From: CBDCVN01 sp965223045
GTDB taxonomy: Bacteria; Deinococcota; Deinococci; Deinococcales; Trueperaceae
NCBI GenBank assembly: GCA_965223045.1
Contig: CBDCVN010000013.1
Span: 4,216,001-4,280,000, forward strand
Direction: 5' to 3'
Length of the DNA stretch: 64,000 bases
The translations under genes were made by a program, and so were the position numbers. Numbering within the stretch: the stretch's first letter is position 1; the number at the start of each line of letters is the position of its first letter. Of this stretch, positions 35,501 through 44,491 are shown piece by piece. The notes under the pieces were generated by a model, which was not told the DNA's origin, searched no databases, and saw only the letters and a program-made list of their open reading frames with translations.

Positions 35501-36925
35501 TTAACTGCCAAAAGTTTGCTCGAGCGCTTCCCGCGCCAACTCCACATCAAGATTAAGAGGGTAATCTCCTGTAAAACAGGCATTACAGTATCCTGTAACA
35601 CAATTTATATCCTTAAAATCAGCAATGGTTTCCATCATACTGTTAGTAGTCAAGTAAGCAAGACTATCTGCCCCAATATGTTGACAGATTTCTTCGATAG
35701 AGTAGCTAAAGGCAATTAATTCCTTTTGTGCAGCCATATCTACCCCCATGAAACAGGGGTACTTAATAGGAGGTGAGGAAACACGCACATGTACCTCTAC
35801 TGCACCACCATCACGAATCATACGTACAAGGGGTCCTATGGTATTACCTCGTACAATAGAGTCATCAACTACTACCACGCGTTTTCCTCTGAGATTATCG
35901 GACAAAGGATTAAATTTCAGACTCACGCTATTCTTACGCAACTCATCACTAGGTTGAATAAAAGTACGGGCAATATAGCGATTTTTGGTTAGTCCTTCTG
36001 TAAAAGGTAATCCTATTTCTTGAGCATAGCCAATAGCAGCAGGAGTACCACTGTCAGGAATACTTATAACTATATCGGCATCAACAGGAGCTTCTTTTGC
36101 TAGCATACGCCCAAGCTGCTGACGAATTTGATGAATAACCTTGCCTTGAAACAAACTGTCTGGACGAGCAAAATATATATGTTCAAAGGTACACAAGCTA
36201 ACCTTTTTTGTAGATGCCCCTTGCTCACGATGAAGGCCATTTTGGTCAATACAAACAATCTCACCGGGCTTTACTTCGTCTATAAGGGTAGCACCAATTG
36301 TAGATAGGGCACAAGATTCCGAGGCTAAAACAAATCCTTTACCTTTGTAATCACCTATACAAAGTGGGCGAAAACCCCAAGGGTCCCGCACACCATAGAG
36401 AGCGTCTCTAGTAAGTATCGTTAAAGCATATGCCCCCTCTGCTTGTTCTAAAAGTGTTTTTAAACGTGCAAACCAATCACCCTGACCACCTGCTAAAAGT
36501 TGCACGATAACTTCTGTGTCAGAAGAAGTGGTAAGCCCTACCCCCTTTTGTAAAAGTTCCCGTCGTAAAATAGGTACATTTGTAAGGTTGCCATTGTGTG
36601 CTATACCTAGAGGCCCTAAAAGTGTTTCTATAAGCAAAGGTTGAGCATTACGTAACTTAGAGGCTCCTGTTGTTGAGTAGCGAGTATGTCCAATAGCTAA
36701 ATGCCCCGGTAAGGTAGAAAGATTTTCTTCGTTGAAAGCCTGATTAACTAAACCCATTGCCTTGTAAATATGGGCTAAGTGTCCATCACTAGTGGCCATA
36801 CCTGCGCTTTCTTGACCACGATGTTGCAGCGCATGAAGGCCAAAAAAAGTTAAGCGAGCAACTTGCTCACTAGCAGCATAAATACCAAAAACTCCACACT
36901 TATCTTGGGGTTTATTATTGTCCAT
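35501..36925 (-). CDS. purF: Amidophosphoribosyltransferase
   Basis: First committed step of purine synthesis: PRPP plus glutamine to phosphoribosylamine. I read from MDNNKPQDKCGVFGIYA; a Met ten residues upstream (36955) is less likely, because the propeptide before the catalytic Cys is normally about ten residues. The N-terminal glutaminase has CGVFGIY and RHRGQESAGMA-type LQHRGQESAGMA. The phosphoribosyl site is VVVVDDSIVRGNTI. C-terminal Cys residues in NCVTGYCNACFTGDYP fit the [4Fe-4S] type of B. subtilis PurF. It sits between purE and proC. Confidence 0.95.
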   Translation of the reverse strand: MDNNKPQDKCGVFGIYAASEQVARLTFFGLHALQHRGQESAGMATSDGHLAHIYKAMGLVNQAFNEENLSTLPGHLAIGHTRYSTTGASKLRNAQPLLIETLLGPLGIAHNGNLTNVPILRRELLQKGVGLTTSSDTEVIVQLLAGGQGDWFARLKTLLEQAEGAYALTILTRDALYGVRDPWGFRPLCIGDYKGKGFVLASESCALSTIGATLIDEVKPGEIVCIDQNGLHREQGASTKKVSLCTFEHIYFARPDSLFQGKVIHQIRQQLGRMLAKEAPVDADIVISIPDSGTPAAIGYAQEIGLPFTEGLTKNRYIARTFIQPSDELRKNSVSLKFNPLSDNLRGKRVVVVDDSIVRGNTIGPLVRMIRDGGAVEVHVRVSSPPIKYPCFMGVDMAAQKELIAFSYSIEEICQHIGADSLAYLTTNSMMETIADFKDINCVTGYCNACFTGDYPLNLDVELAREALEQTFGS

Positions 36926-36969
36926 ACTGATACCTGAAAGTCCACAGTGCTTCAAAAAATAAATTCCTT

Positions 36970-37428
36970 TTAAAGTGCATTATTATCATCTAATATTTTT
37001 TGTGTTTGTAATTTTTGAAAGTTTTTTATCTCCTTATATTTACCTAAGATTTTAGCAGCAAAAAGTGCTGCGTTAATTGGTTCGAGCACCAACGCAGGGG
37101 CAACACCACTAGGCATACGAATGCTCGAGAAAATGTCTACCCCACTAAAGTTATTGCTATATGGTGGGCAAGCCAATACTGGCGCAACTACATTAGCATC
37201 CACCATGCCGGAGAGAGCATTACTGCGACCTGCTACCGTAATATAAACTTTAGGACTAGTAACACTTTCAATCTCAGCAATAAGTTTTAAAAGGTGATCA
37301 ACACTTTTGTGAGCTGAGGCAATATAAACCTTGTAACTTAGATCAAAGTTTGCAAGTGCAGTAACAATCTTGTCAACATGGGGCATATCAGATTTTGAAC
37401 CCATTAAAATGTGAATGTTTGGTTGCAT
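36970..37428 (-). CDS. purE: Phosphoribosylaminoimidazole carboxylase, class II (animal-type) PurE
   Basis: 152 residues. MGSKSDMPHVDKIV is the common PurE start, but the diagnostic residues are those of class II AIR carboxylase: SAHK where class I has SAHRTP, AGRSNALSGMV where class I has AGGAAHLPG, and CPPYSN with SSIRMPSG. Animal PAICS and Treponema denticola PurE share this form. Family knowledge: class II converts AIR to CAIR with CO2 directly and needs no PurK. No purK is nearby, consistent with this. Ribosome site AGGA and a TATAAT at 37538-37543 lie upstream. Confidence 0.9.
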   Translation of the reverse strand: MQPNIHILMGSKSDMPHVDKIVTALANFDLSYKVYIASAHKSVDHLLKLIAEIESVTSPKVYITVAGRSNALSGMVDANVVAPVLACPPYSNNFSGVDIFSSIRMPSGVAPALVLEPINAALFAAKILGKYKEIKNFQKLQTQKILDDNNAL

Positions 37429-37537
37429 TGATTCTATCCTGAAATGGAATTTACAGATTCGTTTAATTTAAAAACTAAATTTATTAAAAAACAAACCTGT
37501 ACTTTAAACAGCCTAACTATGGCCAATTACATTTTAC

Positions 37538-37543
37538 ATTATA
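37538..37543 (-). promoter_or_regulatory. Possible -10 element for purE-purF-proC
   Basis: TATAAT on the minus strand, about 110 bases upstream of the purE start. The -35 position (about 37561-37566) is a poor match, so this is tentative. The leader contains no structure I recognise as a purine riboswitch. Confidence 0.35.
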
Positions 37544-38184
37544 TAAAAAATCTTGGCATTTTGTAGAAATTAATTGAGCCGAAAGTTTTGGGCTACTAAA
37601 AACGGAGCTATAGGCATTTGAGATAATTGTTGATCAGACAGTTATTGGTTTGTTTGCAGCTCAATATCACTCATATTTTCGAGAATAACTTGTGTTGATT
37701 TCTCATCTCCTACTTCCCGCATAATAGTAAGTGCCTGCTCATAGTATTGAAGTGCCTCACTGTACTCACCCTTAACATGATGTAATTGTGCTATATCATT
37801 TAGAATAACTCCTTCACCTTGGTGTTCGCCAACTTCACGTGTGATTTCAAGGCTTTGCTGGTAGCTTTCCAAAGCAGCCAAAAGGTTTCCTGTTTGATAA
37901 GCTTCACGACCACTATGTAAAAAGTAAATGGCTTCTTGCAAGCGTACTTCATATATTTGTTCAGGCGAGGCTTCAATAACATCCATTTTTAAAAGGTATT
38001 TTCCTTTAGCTCTTTTCTGAGTGGAAGTTACTGTAATAATCCAAACTCCTGTATCTTGTGAAATAAGTTGGAAAGTGGAATTATTTATATTTTTGCTCTC
38101 ATAAACTTGTGTTTTAGGTGAGCTAAGCAATAGAACTGGCTCAAAAATATCTGAGTTCAGGCTAACACTAAGTAATTGACCTTT

Positions 38185-39173
38185 AGACTTGTTCTGAAAT
38201 AAGGAATTAGGCAATAAGGCAGTTCCATAAACCAGCACAAACTCCTACTACATCGTCAACAAATCCCTTAATACGATTCCTAAAAGCATACACAAGAATC
38301 TTGAAACGCTTCATTCCTCCAATGGCATTCTCAACATATACACGTATCTTGCTCACTGCTTGGTTGTGAGCCTTCTGCTCTTTACTAAGCTTGGGATTAG
38401 GGTTGGCTTTGCTCTTCCTAGGTCTCTTATGAGGTATTGCAACATCTGCTCCTTCATAATCTTTCTCGATTCCTTGATATCCTAAATCTACTGCCACTTT
38501 AATATCCTCAAACCACTCCTCCTCAGGTGGAAATTCTTCCTTTAGCATTGCATAGTCATGGTTCCGTCCTCCAAAGGTTTGTCCCACAAACAAAATTACC
38601 TTCTCCTTGCTGCTTATCACTGTGTTTTTCTGCGTGTGGTTACCCTGTTTGCCACTGTATAACTCCTGTTGCATTTCATCATCCTTTGGGCGTTGATGTT
38701 CTCGCTCTGTAACATCAATCAGTATTTCGTCAAGTCCCTCAAAAGCTGCTTTGAAATCCTCTATGTTTTCAAACTCTCTAGCTGGCATATATCCCAAACC
38801 ACTTAGAGTTTTCGCCATTATTGGTGTAAGACGTTGTACCCAAGCATGGGCATTAGATCGTGATAAATCAAATTTCTCCGCTAGAACATCAAACGTTGGG
38901 TAAAGTCTAAGGTAGTAAAGAATAAAGCACAGTTTTATATTGACTGTACTTAGTTTACTGTTTCTTCCTCCTCCTGGCTTACGATGTACTTTCCCTGCTT
39001 CTAGAGCCTTTTCATAACGTTGCTTTTCATGGTCTTCTAAAGCTTTAGCAAATGCAGGTTCTAGTTCCTCTACTTTCTTTTCGCTCAATCCTGTTATACT
39101 TCTTACTTGTCGGTCATCTCTTGGTAGTAACATTCCTTTATTTTGACCGATTTATTTATTTCAGAACAACTCT
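38185..39173 (-). mobile_element. 989-bp IS (DDE_Tnp_4 type), copy 2
   Basis: Same length, same ends (AGAC...CTCT on the plus strand) and same encoded protein as copy 1 at 16166-17154, inverted. TTT flanks both sides (38182-38184 and 39174-39176), a 3-bp duplication. It interrupts the secreted TPR protein gene. Confidence 0.93.
38207..39133 (-). CDS. Transposase, IS5 superfamily DDE_Tnp_4 type (copy 2)
   Basis: 308 residues identical to the copy-1 transposase at 16206-17132, with the same DDE residues. Two identical copies 21 kb apart in opposite orientation could invert or otherwise rearrange the intervening segment by homologous recombination. Confidence 0.9.
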   Translation of the reverse strand: MLLPRDDRQVRSITGLSEKKVEELEPAFAKALEDHEKQRYEKALEAGKVHRKPGGGRNSKLSTVNIKLCFILYYLRLYPTFDVLAEKFDLSRSNAHAWVQRLTPIMAKTLSGLGYMPAREFENIEDFKAAFEGLDEILIDVTEREHQRPKDDEMQQELYSGKQGNHTQKNTVISSKEKVILFVGQTFGGRNHDYAMLKEEFPPEEEWFEDIKVAVDLGYQGIEKDYEGADVAIPHKRPRKSKANPNPKLSKEQKAHNQAVSKIRVYVENAIGGMKRFKILVYAFRNRIKGFVDDVVGVCAGLWNCLIA

Positions 39174-39326
39174 TTTAATTACAGGTAAAGAATAAATGTC
39201 AGCATAAACTCCTCTTCTCAAAAGGGCATCGTTTCCGGTAAGTTCTTCTTCAATGACTTTTGTTTGGGCTTTAACTAGATTAGGAGTGAATAAAAAGAGT
39301 AGCAAAAAACAATAGTAGAATTTCAT

Positions 39327-39590
39327 TTTGCTCCTTTAAAACAGCACAATTGATTAAAGAATAAGTTAAAAAACCACTGAAAAGCAATAGTTTTTGTCTT
39401 AATAAAAAGCAGGAGTGTCAAAGTTTTTGTGAATTACTTAGGAGTAATCCGTGTTTATAGGTAGCTAGTAGTTAGAAGTCAGTAGCCAGCATAATTAATC
39501 CCTACTAGCTACCGGTTTCTAGTTACTATTTGCAGCTTCACAAGAAAATTCACCAGTATTTATGTATAGGTGTTTATTAATAACAAAGTA
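39327..39590. other. Intergenic region with a long-loop hairpin
   Basis: No gene. GGTAGCTAGTAG (39460-39471) pairs perfectly with CTACTAGCTACC (39502-39513) over a 30-base loop made of similar TAGTTAG/AGTAGCC words, so it may be a local degenerate repeat. Function unknown. Confidence 0.6.
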
Positions 39591-39620
39591 TTGTGCTTTG
39601 GTAAAAAACCAAGCTATAAT
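39591..39620 (+). promoter_or_regulatory. Sigma-70-type promoter of rplS
   Basis: TTGTGC (39591-39596), an 18-bp spacer, then TATAAT (39615-39620). A small inverted repeat TTGGT-AAAAA-ACCAA fills the spacer and could be an operator. The transcript would begin about 15 bases before the GTG start codon, leaving a very short leader. Confidence 0.65.
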
Positions 39621-39641
39621 TAAAGTTTTGGAGGCTGTCTT

Positions 39642-40058
39642 GTGAAGTACAATAAAGGCGCTATTTTACTTAGTATCGAAAAACCTAGTTTAAGAACGGA
39701 CCTTCCTCTATTTGATTCTGGAGATACTGTACGTGTCGACTATAAAGTGAGTGAGGGAAATCGTACTCGTGTACAAAGTTTTGAGGGAGTTGTTATAGCC
39801 CGTCAAAATGGTAAGAAAGGGGCTCGAGCTAGTTTTACAGTACGTAAAATAAGTTCTGGTGAAGGTGTGGAAAGGGTTTTCCCCTTACACTCTCCATTGA
39901 TTGACGGAATTAGCATTGTACGCCGTGGGAAAACCCGCCGTGCTAAACTTTACTACTTACGTAATTTGAAAGGTAAAGCTGCTCGCCTAAAAACTGATGT
40001 ATCCCGTCAAGAAGCTGATCGCGCTGCAGCACGGTCAGAAAAGGAGGTTGCTGAGTAA
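39642..40058 (+). CDS. rplS: 50S ribosomal protein L19
   Basis: 138 residues, starting at GTG (39642) behind a strong GGAGG at 39630-39634, spacing 7. The core FDSGDTVRVDYKVSEGNRTR, QSFEGVVIARQNG and GEGVERVFPLHSPLI is universal L19. The tail RRAKLYYLRNLKGKAARLKT plus about 20 charged residues matches the Deinococcus/Thermus form and is the best lineage clue in the window. L19 sits at the 30S/50S interface. It is normally in rpsP-rimM-trmD-rplS; here it stands alone with its own promoter. Confidence 0.96.
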   Translation: MKYNKGAILLSIEKPSLRTDLPLFDSGDTVRVDYKVSEGNRTRVQSFEGVVIARQNGKKGARASFTVRKISSGEGVERVFPLHSPLIDGISIVRRGKTRRAKLYYLRNLKGKAARLKTDVSRQEADRAAARSEKEVAE

Positions 40059-40329
40059 GGTATATATATTATTAAGTAGTCCCCAAGGCTTTTGTTGAGG
40101 GGATAGAGGTGGTTGTAGTTCTACCATGAAGGTAACTACTTCTAAACTAGCTCTATATTTTCTATAGAACTTGAAACTATAAATTAAGTAAGGCTAACTC
40201 ATTTAACATTAAACCTTAAGAACGTGAATGAAGCTGTTACTTACCCCTGTGTGTAATAGTTAAGCTTCGCAGATTGTTACTAGCGTTACAATCCTGTTAC
40301 ATGAATTCATATTGACAGTATTTCTTGAT
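40059..40329. other. Intergenic region, weak hairpin after rplS
   Basis: TCCCC (about 40079) and GGGGA (about 40099) form a short stem after rplS, with no clear U-run, so it is a doubtful terminator. I see nothing else in the stretch. Confidence 0.4.
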
Positions 40330-41979
40330 ATGGATTTAAAACTTCATTGGAGTACTATAGTGAAATATTCTAAGCTCTTTTTGATATTTTTTCTAACTTC
40401 GTTTATATGCTTGCATGCCCAAGGTATTATACCCAAAGTCGTTGCTAATAGTGAAGTACGCTTAAACTTAGACAATCCTGTAGGTAGTGCCTCTAAATAC
40501 AACTATGCTATTGGAGAGACTCTTACTCTTTATGTTGATACTAAACGAGATGGTTACCTTTATGTTATCAATGTTGAAGCAGATAACAAAAGCTTTTTAC
40601 TTTTCCCAAATGACTTAAATTCACAAGATTCCTACTTGCATGCTGGTGAGCATATACTTCCTCCAAGAGAGGAAAATTATGCTTTTCACATAACGAAAAA
40701 AACTCCTTTAGGTTCTCATAGAATTATTGCTCTTATTAGTTCACTACCTCTTAGTCAAGAGGAATTATCAGAGCTAAAAACCGAGCTATCAACACAGCAA
40801 AATACCTCTTTGTTACAGCATAATGGTATTTTTTGGGGAGATGCCAGCTTTCATATCAATGCCTCTCCAAGCAACACCTCTAATGTTGTTGCCCCAAGCA
40901 CACCTAGTTCCTCCAATGCTATCGAACCGAATGCTCCTTCTACAAATACAAATATTGCAAATACTTCTTATAGCGATCAAGCAAATCATAATCAATTAGG
41001 AGGGCTTGTTATTAACTCATTGCCCAGTGGAGCTAGTGTTTTGCTAGACGGCCAAGTTCGTGGTCGAACCCCTCTTGCTATTAGTGCAGAGCTAGGTAAA
41101 CACCAAGTAAAAATAGAATTAAGTGGCTATCAGTCTTATGAAGTAGAAGTTATGTTAGATCCTAAACAAAGTACAATATTGGATGTGCCCTTGACTGGTT
41201 ATATAAATAATCCAGTAAGTAATAAAACAGATAATTCAGCAAGTAATCAGACAGGTAACCAAGCAGAAGCTCCTATACTTTCTCTTTCCCCTTCATCGCC
41301 GCCTCAAACAAATTTTGGTGGTTTGATTATTGGCTCAAGTCCTAGCGGGGCAGAAATTATCTTGAATGGTCAAGTTTTTGGTCACACTCCACTTAGTAGC
41401 TCCCTAACTGCAGGAAAATATACTATTAAGCTAGAAACATATGGTTACAGCTCCTTAGAAAAAACAATTGAGATTGTTCCTAGCAAAACTTTAGAGATAA
41501 ATGAAGCCTTAATTCCTGATACCTGGGCAAATTCTCCACAACAACATACAAACTTGTCTGCAAGCAATTCAAACTTGACTAGCTCGAGTACAAGTAACTT
41601 AAATACAGGTCCAAGTGTAAGTAACACAAATACCTTTAATGCTCTTAGCTCTACAGGTTTACTTGATGTACCAGAGTTAAAAGTAAATGCTTACCCTAAT
41701 AGCAATATAGTTTCTCAGCGCAATACAGCAAACTATTTTGAAGCTGTATTTGAAACAAATGACACCATTCAACAAACCTTTAGCCACTTTGATGAGCAAT
41801 TAGTAAATAATAGTCTAAAACGCCGTTTTCAGCACAGCTTTTTTGATATTGAGAATAACATTTATAATGTGGTGTACACCTTGTCAACTGGCAAACGCAT
41901 AACTATGATTTTGAGTCATCAGAAGTCAGAACGCTTGCTAGAGTTAGTGTTTGAAAGCCCAGAGCAGGTCATGCGTTAG
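40330..41979 (+). CDS. Secreted DUF4384 protein with two PEGA domains
   Basis: Read from the ATG at 40330; the frame is open to a TTG at 40312. 549 residues. Signal peptide (LFLIFFLTSFICLHAQG), then a DUF4384 domain (YAIGETLTLYVDTKRDGYLY, NKSFLLFPND). Two PEGA domains follow: GGLVINSLPSGASVLLDGQV and GGLIIGSSPSGAEIILNGQV, each ending in a GYQSYE or GYSSLE motif. Ser/Asn/Thr-rich linkers join them, and an unrecognised C-terminal domain of about 110 residues ends the protein. Family knowledge: DUF4384 and PEGA proteins are common envelope proteins in Deinococcota. Role unknown; cell-surface location likely. Confidence 0.85.
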   Translation: MDLKLHWSTIVKYSKLFLIFFLTSFICLHAQGIIPKVVANSEVRLNLDNPVGSASKYNYAIGETLTLYVDTKRDGYLYVINVEADNKSFLLFPNDLNSQDSYLHAGEHILPPREENYAFHITKKTPLGSHRIIALISSLPLSQEELSELKTELSTQQNTSLLQHNGIFWGDASFHINASPSNTSNVVAPSTPSSSNAIEPNAPSTNTNIANTSYSDQANHNQLGGLVINSLPSGASVLLDGQVRGRTPLAISAELGKHQVKIELSGYQSYEVEVMLDPKQSTILDVPLTGYINNPVSNKTDNSASNQTGNQAEAPILSLSPSSPPQTNFGGLIIGSSPSGAEIILNGQVFGHTPLSSSLTAGKYTIKLETYGYSSLEKTIEIVPSKTLEINEALIPDTWANSPQQHTNLSASNSNLTSSSTSNLNTGPSVSNTNTFNALSSTGLLDVPELKVNAYPNSNIVSQRNTANYFEAVFETNDTIQQTFSHFDEQLVNNSLKRRFQHSFFDIENNIYNVVYTLSTGKRITMILSHQKSERLLELVFESPEQVMR

Positions 41980-42024
41980 TGACTAATAGTTAGAAAAAAA
42001 TAGGATAATTAATTGCTAGAAGGC

Positions 42025-42048
42025 AGAGGCGTGATTAATCGCGCCTCT
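42025..42048. repeat. 24-bp near-perfect palindrome
   Basis: AGAGGCGTGATTAATCGCGCCTCT has one mismatched pair. It resembles the GCGATTAATCGC-centred intergenic repeats of several bacterial groups. It lies 29 bases before the ccmF start and could fold in the ccmF leader. Confidence 0.6.
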
Positions 42049-42076
42049 ACAATTAATGGTATTCTTAAAGAAGATA

Positions 42077-44110
42077 ATGAATACTCTCGAGCTACTACAA
42101 TCCCAAACCCCTAACACGCTATTAAGTCTAGGACAACTAGGTACTGCTAGTGTAATACTTGCCTTTGCCTTAATTATTTATGGTGTAGCTACAGGCATTT
42201 TAGGTACCTTGCGTCGCAATGCACAACTTCAAACCAGTGCAAGATATGCTGGGGTAGCAGTTTTTCTATCTTTGACTATAGCTATGTTTAGCATGGAAGC
42301 CGCTTTGCTAACAGATGATTTTAGTGTTCAATATGTTGCACAGCACTCTTCGCCTACTGCACCTACTTGGGTTAAGGTTGTTATGCTTTGGGGAGCCCTT
42401 GAAGGCTCAATCTTGCTTTGGGCTTGGATTTTAACAGGTTACACAGCAGCTTTAGCTTTACTAACTCCTAACAATCTCTTACGTCCTTGGGCATTAACTA
42501 TTATGCAACTGGTACAGCTCTTTTTTATTGTGGTAGTAGCTTTTGTCGCCAACCCCTTCACTATTGTACCTTCAGCACAATACCTTGGCCCCGGTCCTAA
42601 TCCCCTTTTGCAAAACCATTGGATGATGGCTATTCATCCCATACTTATGTATCTAGGTTTTGTAGGGTTAACTGTTCCTTTTGCTTTTGCTATAGCTGCA
42701 CTAATAACCAAACGCCCCGGTAGTGAGTGGATGAAACTAACTAGGCGCTGGACGCTTACCGGCTGGGCTTTTTTAACTGCTGCCATTGTTGCCGGAGGTT
42801 GGTGGAGCTACGAGGTTTTAGGCTGGGGAGGATATTGGGCATGGGATCCTGTAGAAAATGTTAGTTTCATGCCTTGGTTGACAGCTACAGCCTTTATTCA
42901 TAGTGTACAGGTACAAGAGAGACGACGTATGCTAAAAAGCTGGAATATCTTGCTCATAGCCCTCACCTTTTCTCTAGCCATTTTAGGCACTTTCCTTACA
43001 CGTTCAGGGGTGCTTTCATCAGTACATGCTTTTGGTGATGGACCAGTAGGACCATTTTTCTTAACTTTTTTTATAATTGTACTATTATTTACCTTTGGTT
43101 TATTAGCACTCAGATGGGACCAAGTACAAGATAGGGCCGAATTAGACTCTCCTGTAAGCCGCGAAGGAGGTTTTTTACTTGGCAACGTGCTCTTTTTAGC
43201 TATAACCTTTACTGTGCTTTTAGGCACACTTTTCCCTTTAATTGTCGAGGCTATTTCTCGTGACAAAGTAACTGTAGGTGCCCCTTTCTTTAATCAAGTG
43301 AGTATACCCATTTGGTTGATTATATTTGCGCTTATGGGGATAGGTCCACTCTTACCTTGGCGTAAAGCAGAAAATCAGTCTCTTTTCAAAAATCTAGCTT
43401 GGTTAATTTTAGGTGGCTTCTTAGCGGGCATAGGTGCATATCTTCTGGGCATTAGAAAGCTCTATCCACTTCTAGCAATAGCCTTTGCTGGCTATAATTT
43501 AGCGAGTCTTTGGTTACTTATAGCTGGCGCTATTTTGCCACGCATGAAAGCTAGTAGGCACAATGCAGCTAGTGTTTTTAAGCACTATGCTTTTGAGAAC
43601 AAACGACGTTTTGGTTCTATGGTTGTTCACTTAGGTGTTATTATTTTAGCTTTAGGCATTGTAGGCTCAGGCGGATATCGTGTTGATGAGCAAGTAAAAG
43701 TTGATTTTGGTAAGAGCCTTAATTTCCAAGATTATGAACTTAAGGCTATTGATAGATTCATGGAACGTACATCGGGGCGCATTACTGCTGGGGCAATAGT
43801 AGAAGTTTGGAAAGGAGAGGAAAAGCTTGCTACCTTGCGCCCGCGCATCAACGTTTTTACTCCTGATAGTGCAAATAGTGCACGCAACAGTCAACCTATA
43901 CCTACTCCTGATGTGCTATACAGGCCTATGCATGACATTTACTTGAATATAAGTGGCACAGTAGGCCCTGAGCAAGATTCAGTGGTGCTTAGGGTAGTAC
44001 AGAGCCCACTGATAGCTTGGGTTTGGTTAGGTGGACTTGTTATGTTTATGGGTACAGGTTATGCACTCTTACCCAATACCAAGAGAAATAAAAAGAGAAT
44101 TAAAAGCTAA
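42077..44110 (+). CDS. ccmF: Cytochrome c-type biogenesis protein CcmF (haem lyase)
   Basis: I choose the ATG at 42077 (MNTLELLQSQTPNTLL), which has AAAGAAG upstream; an ATG at 42056 has none. 677 residues, about 15 membrane helices. The haem-handling WWD motif is WGGYWAWDPVENVSFMPWL, with conserved surroundings: HPILMYLGFVG, FLTRSGVLSSVHAF, FGSMVVHLGVIIL. It attaches haem to apocytochrome c outside the membrane. The other ccm genes (ccmA-E, ccmH) are absent; a CcmG/TlpA-like protein lies 9 kb away beyond an IS nest. Confidence 0.94.
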   Translation: MNTLELLQSQTPNTLLSLGQLGTASVILAFALIIYGVATGILGTLRRNAQLQTSARYAGVAVFLSLTIAMFSMEAALLTDDFSVQYVAQHSSPTAPTWVKVVMLWGALEGSILLWAWILTGYTAALALLTPNNLLRPWALTIMQLVQLFFIVVVAFVANPFTIVPSAQYLGPGPNPLLQNHWMMAIHPILMYLGFVGLTVPFAFAIAALITKRPGSEWMKLTRRWTLTGWAFLTAAIVAGGWWSYEVLGWGGYWAWDPVENVSFMPWLTATAFIHSVQVQERRRMLKSWNILLIALTFSLAILGTFLTRSGVLSSVHAFGDGPVGPFFLTFFIIVLLFTFGLLALRWDQVQDRAELDSPVSREGGFLLGNVLFLAITFTVLLGTLFPLIVEAISRDKVTVGAPFFNQVSIPIWLIIFALMGIGPLLPWRKAENQSLFKNLAWLILGGFLAGIGAYLLGIRKLYPLLAIAFAGYNLASLWLLIAGAILPRMKASRHNAASVFKHYAFENKRRFGSMVVHLGVIILALGIVGSGGYRVDEQVKVDFGKSLNFQDYELKAIDRFMERTSGRITAGAIVEVWKGEEKLATLRPRINVFTPDSANSARNSQPIPTPDVLYRPMHDIYLNISGTVGPEQDSVVLRVVQSPLIAWVWLGGLVMFMGTGYALLPNTKRNKKRIKS

Positions 44111-44183
44111 AGGCCCTGATGCTACGGTATTATTTGGTAGGGTTGGAGTTTTTAATACCTCATTCTTGAAATAATTTTCAATT

Positions 44184-44491
44184 CTGGAATTACGCAGGCT
44201 CTAATTACTCATCTAGATAAGGGTTTTTGCCGACCACATGCCATAAGATGTGCCTCTGACGCAAAATCGTTTTTTACTATTTCCTGCACAGTAATCTTAC
44301 CCACCTCAAAATGCCTCTAAAAACTTTTTGGGGTAATTCCACACTTATACTTTTTGTCAGATAATACCTCAACCTGTCTGGAAAAGAGTTTACGCTCTAA
44401 GAGAATAAACCATTCCTGCACACATCTTTAGAAAGGTATATGCAGGAATACTTTGTTTGTGAAAGACTTTTTAAGGGGTGCGTAATTCCAG
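44184..44491. mobile_element. 308-bp MITE-like element downstream of ccmF
   Basis: CTGGAATTACGCA (44184-44196) is repeated perfectly inverted at 44479-44491. TCAATT is duplicated on both sides (44178-44183 and 44492-44497). No gene inside. An internal 9-bp hairpin ATTCCTGCA/TGCAGGAAT (44412-44449) is present. No transposase with such ends is seen in the window. Confidence 0.82.

Larger units (their letters stand above)
37642..39326 (-). pseudogene. Secreted TPR-repeat protein gene, split by a 989-bp IS
   Basis: The 5' part (39326-39174) encodes 51 residues: a signal peptide, then KVIEEELTGNDALLRRGVYA and DIYSLPVIK. Removing the IS and one TTT duplication continues in frame with GQLLSVSLNSDIFEPVLLLS, a jelly-roll domain like the pre-peptidase C-terminal type, and two TPR units (AIYFLHSGREAYQTGNLLAA, LHHVKGEYSEALQYYEQAL). 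The rebuilt protein has 230 residues and ends after the second TPR. Such N-termini usually head much longer TPR-CHAT proteins, so the 3' end may also be shortened. An additional start inside the IS (38238) is an artefact. Confidence 0.85.

Noticed and set aside
37429..37641. Search for a purine riboswitch upstream of purE
   Set aside because: No conserved three-way-junction motifs are visible in the AT-rich leader.
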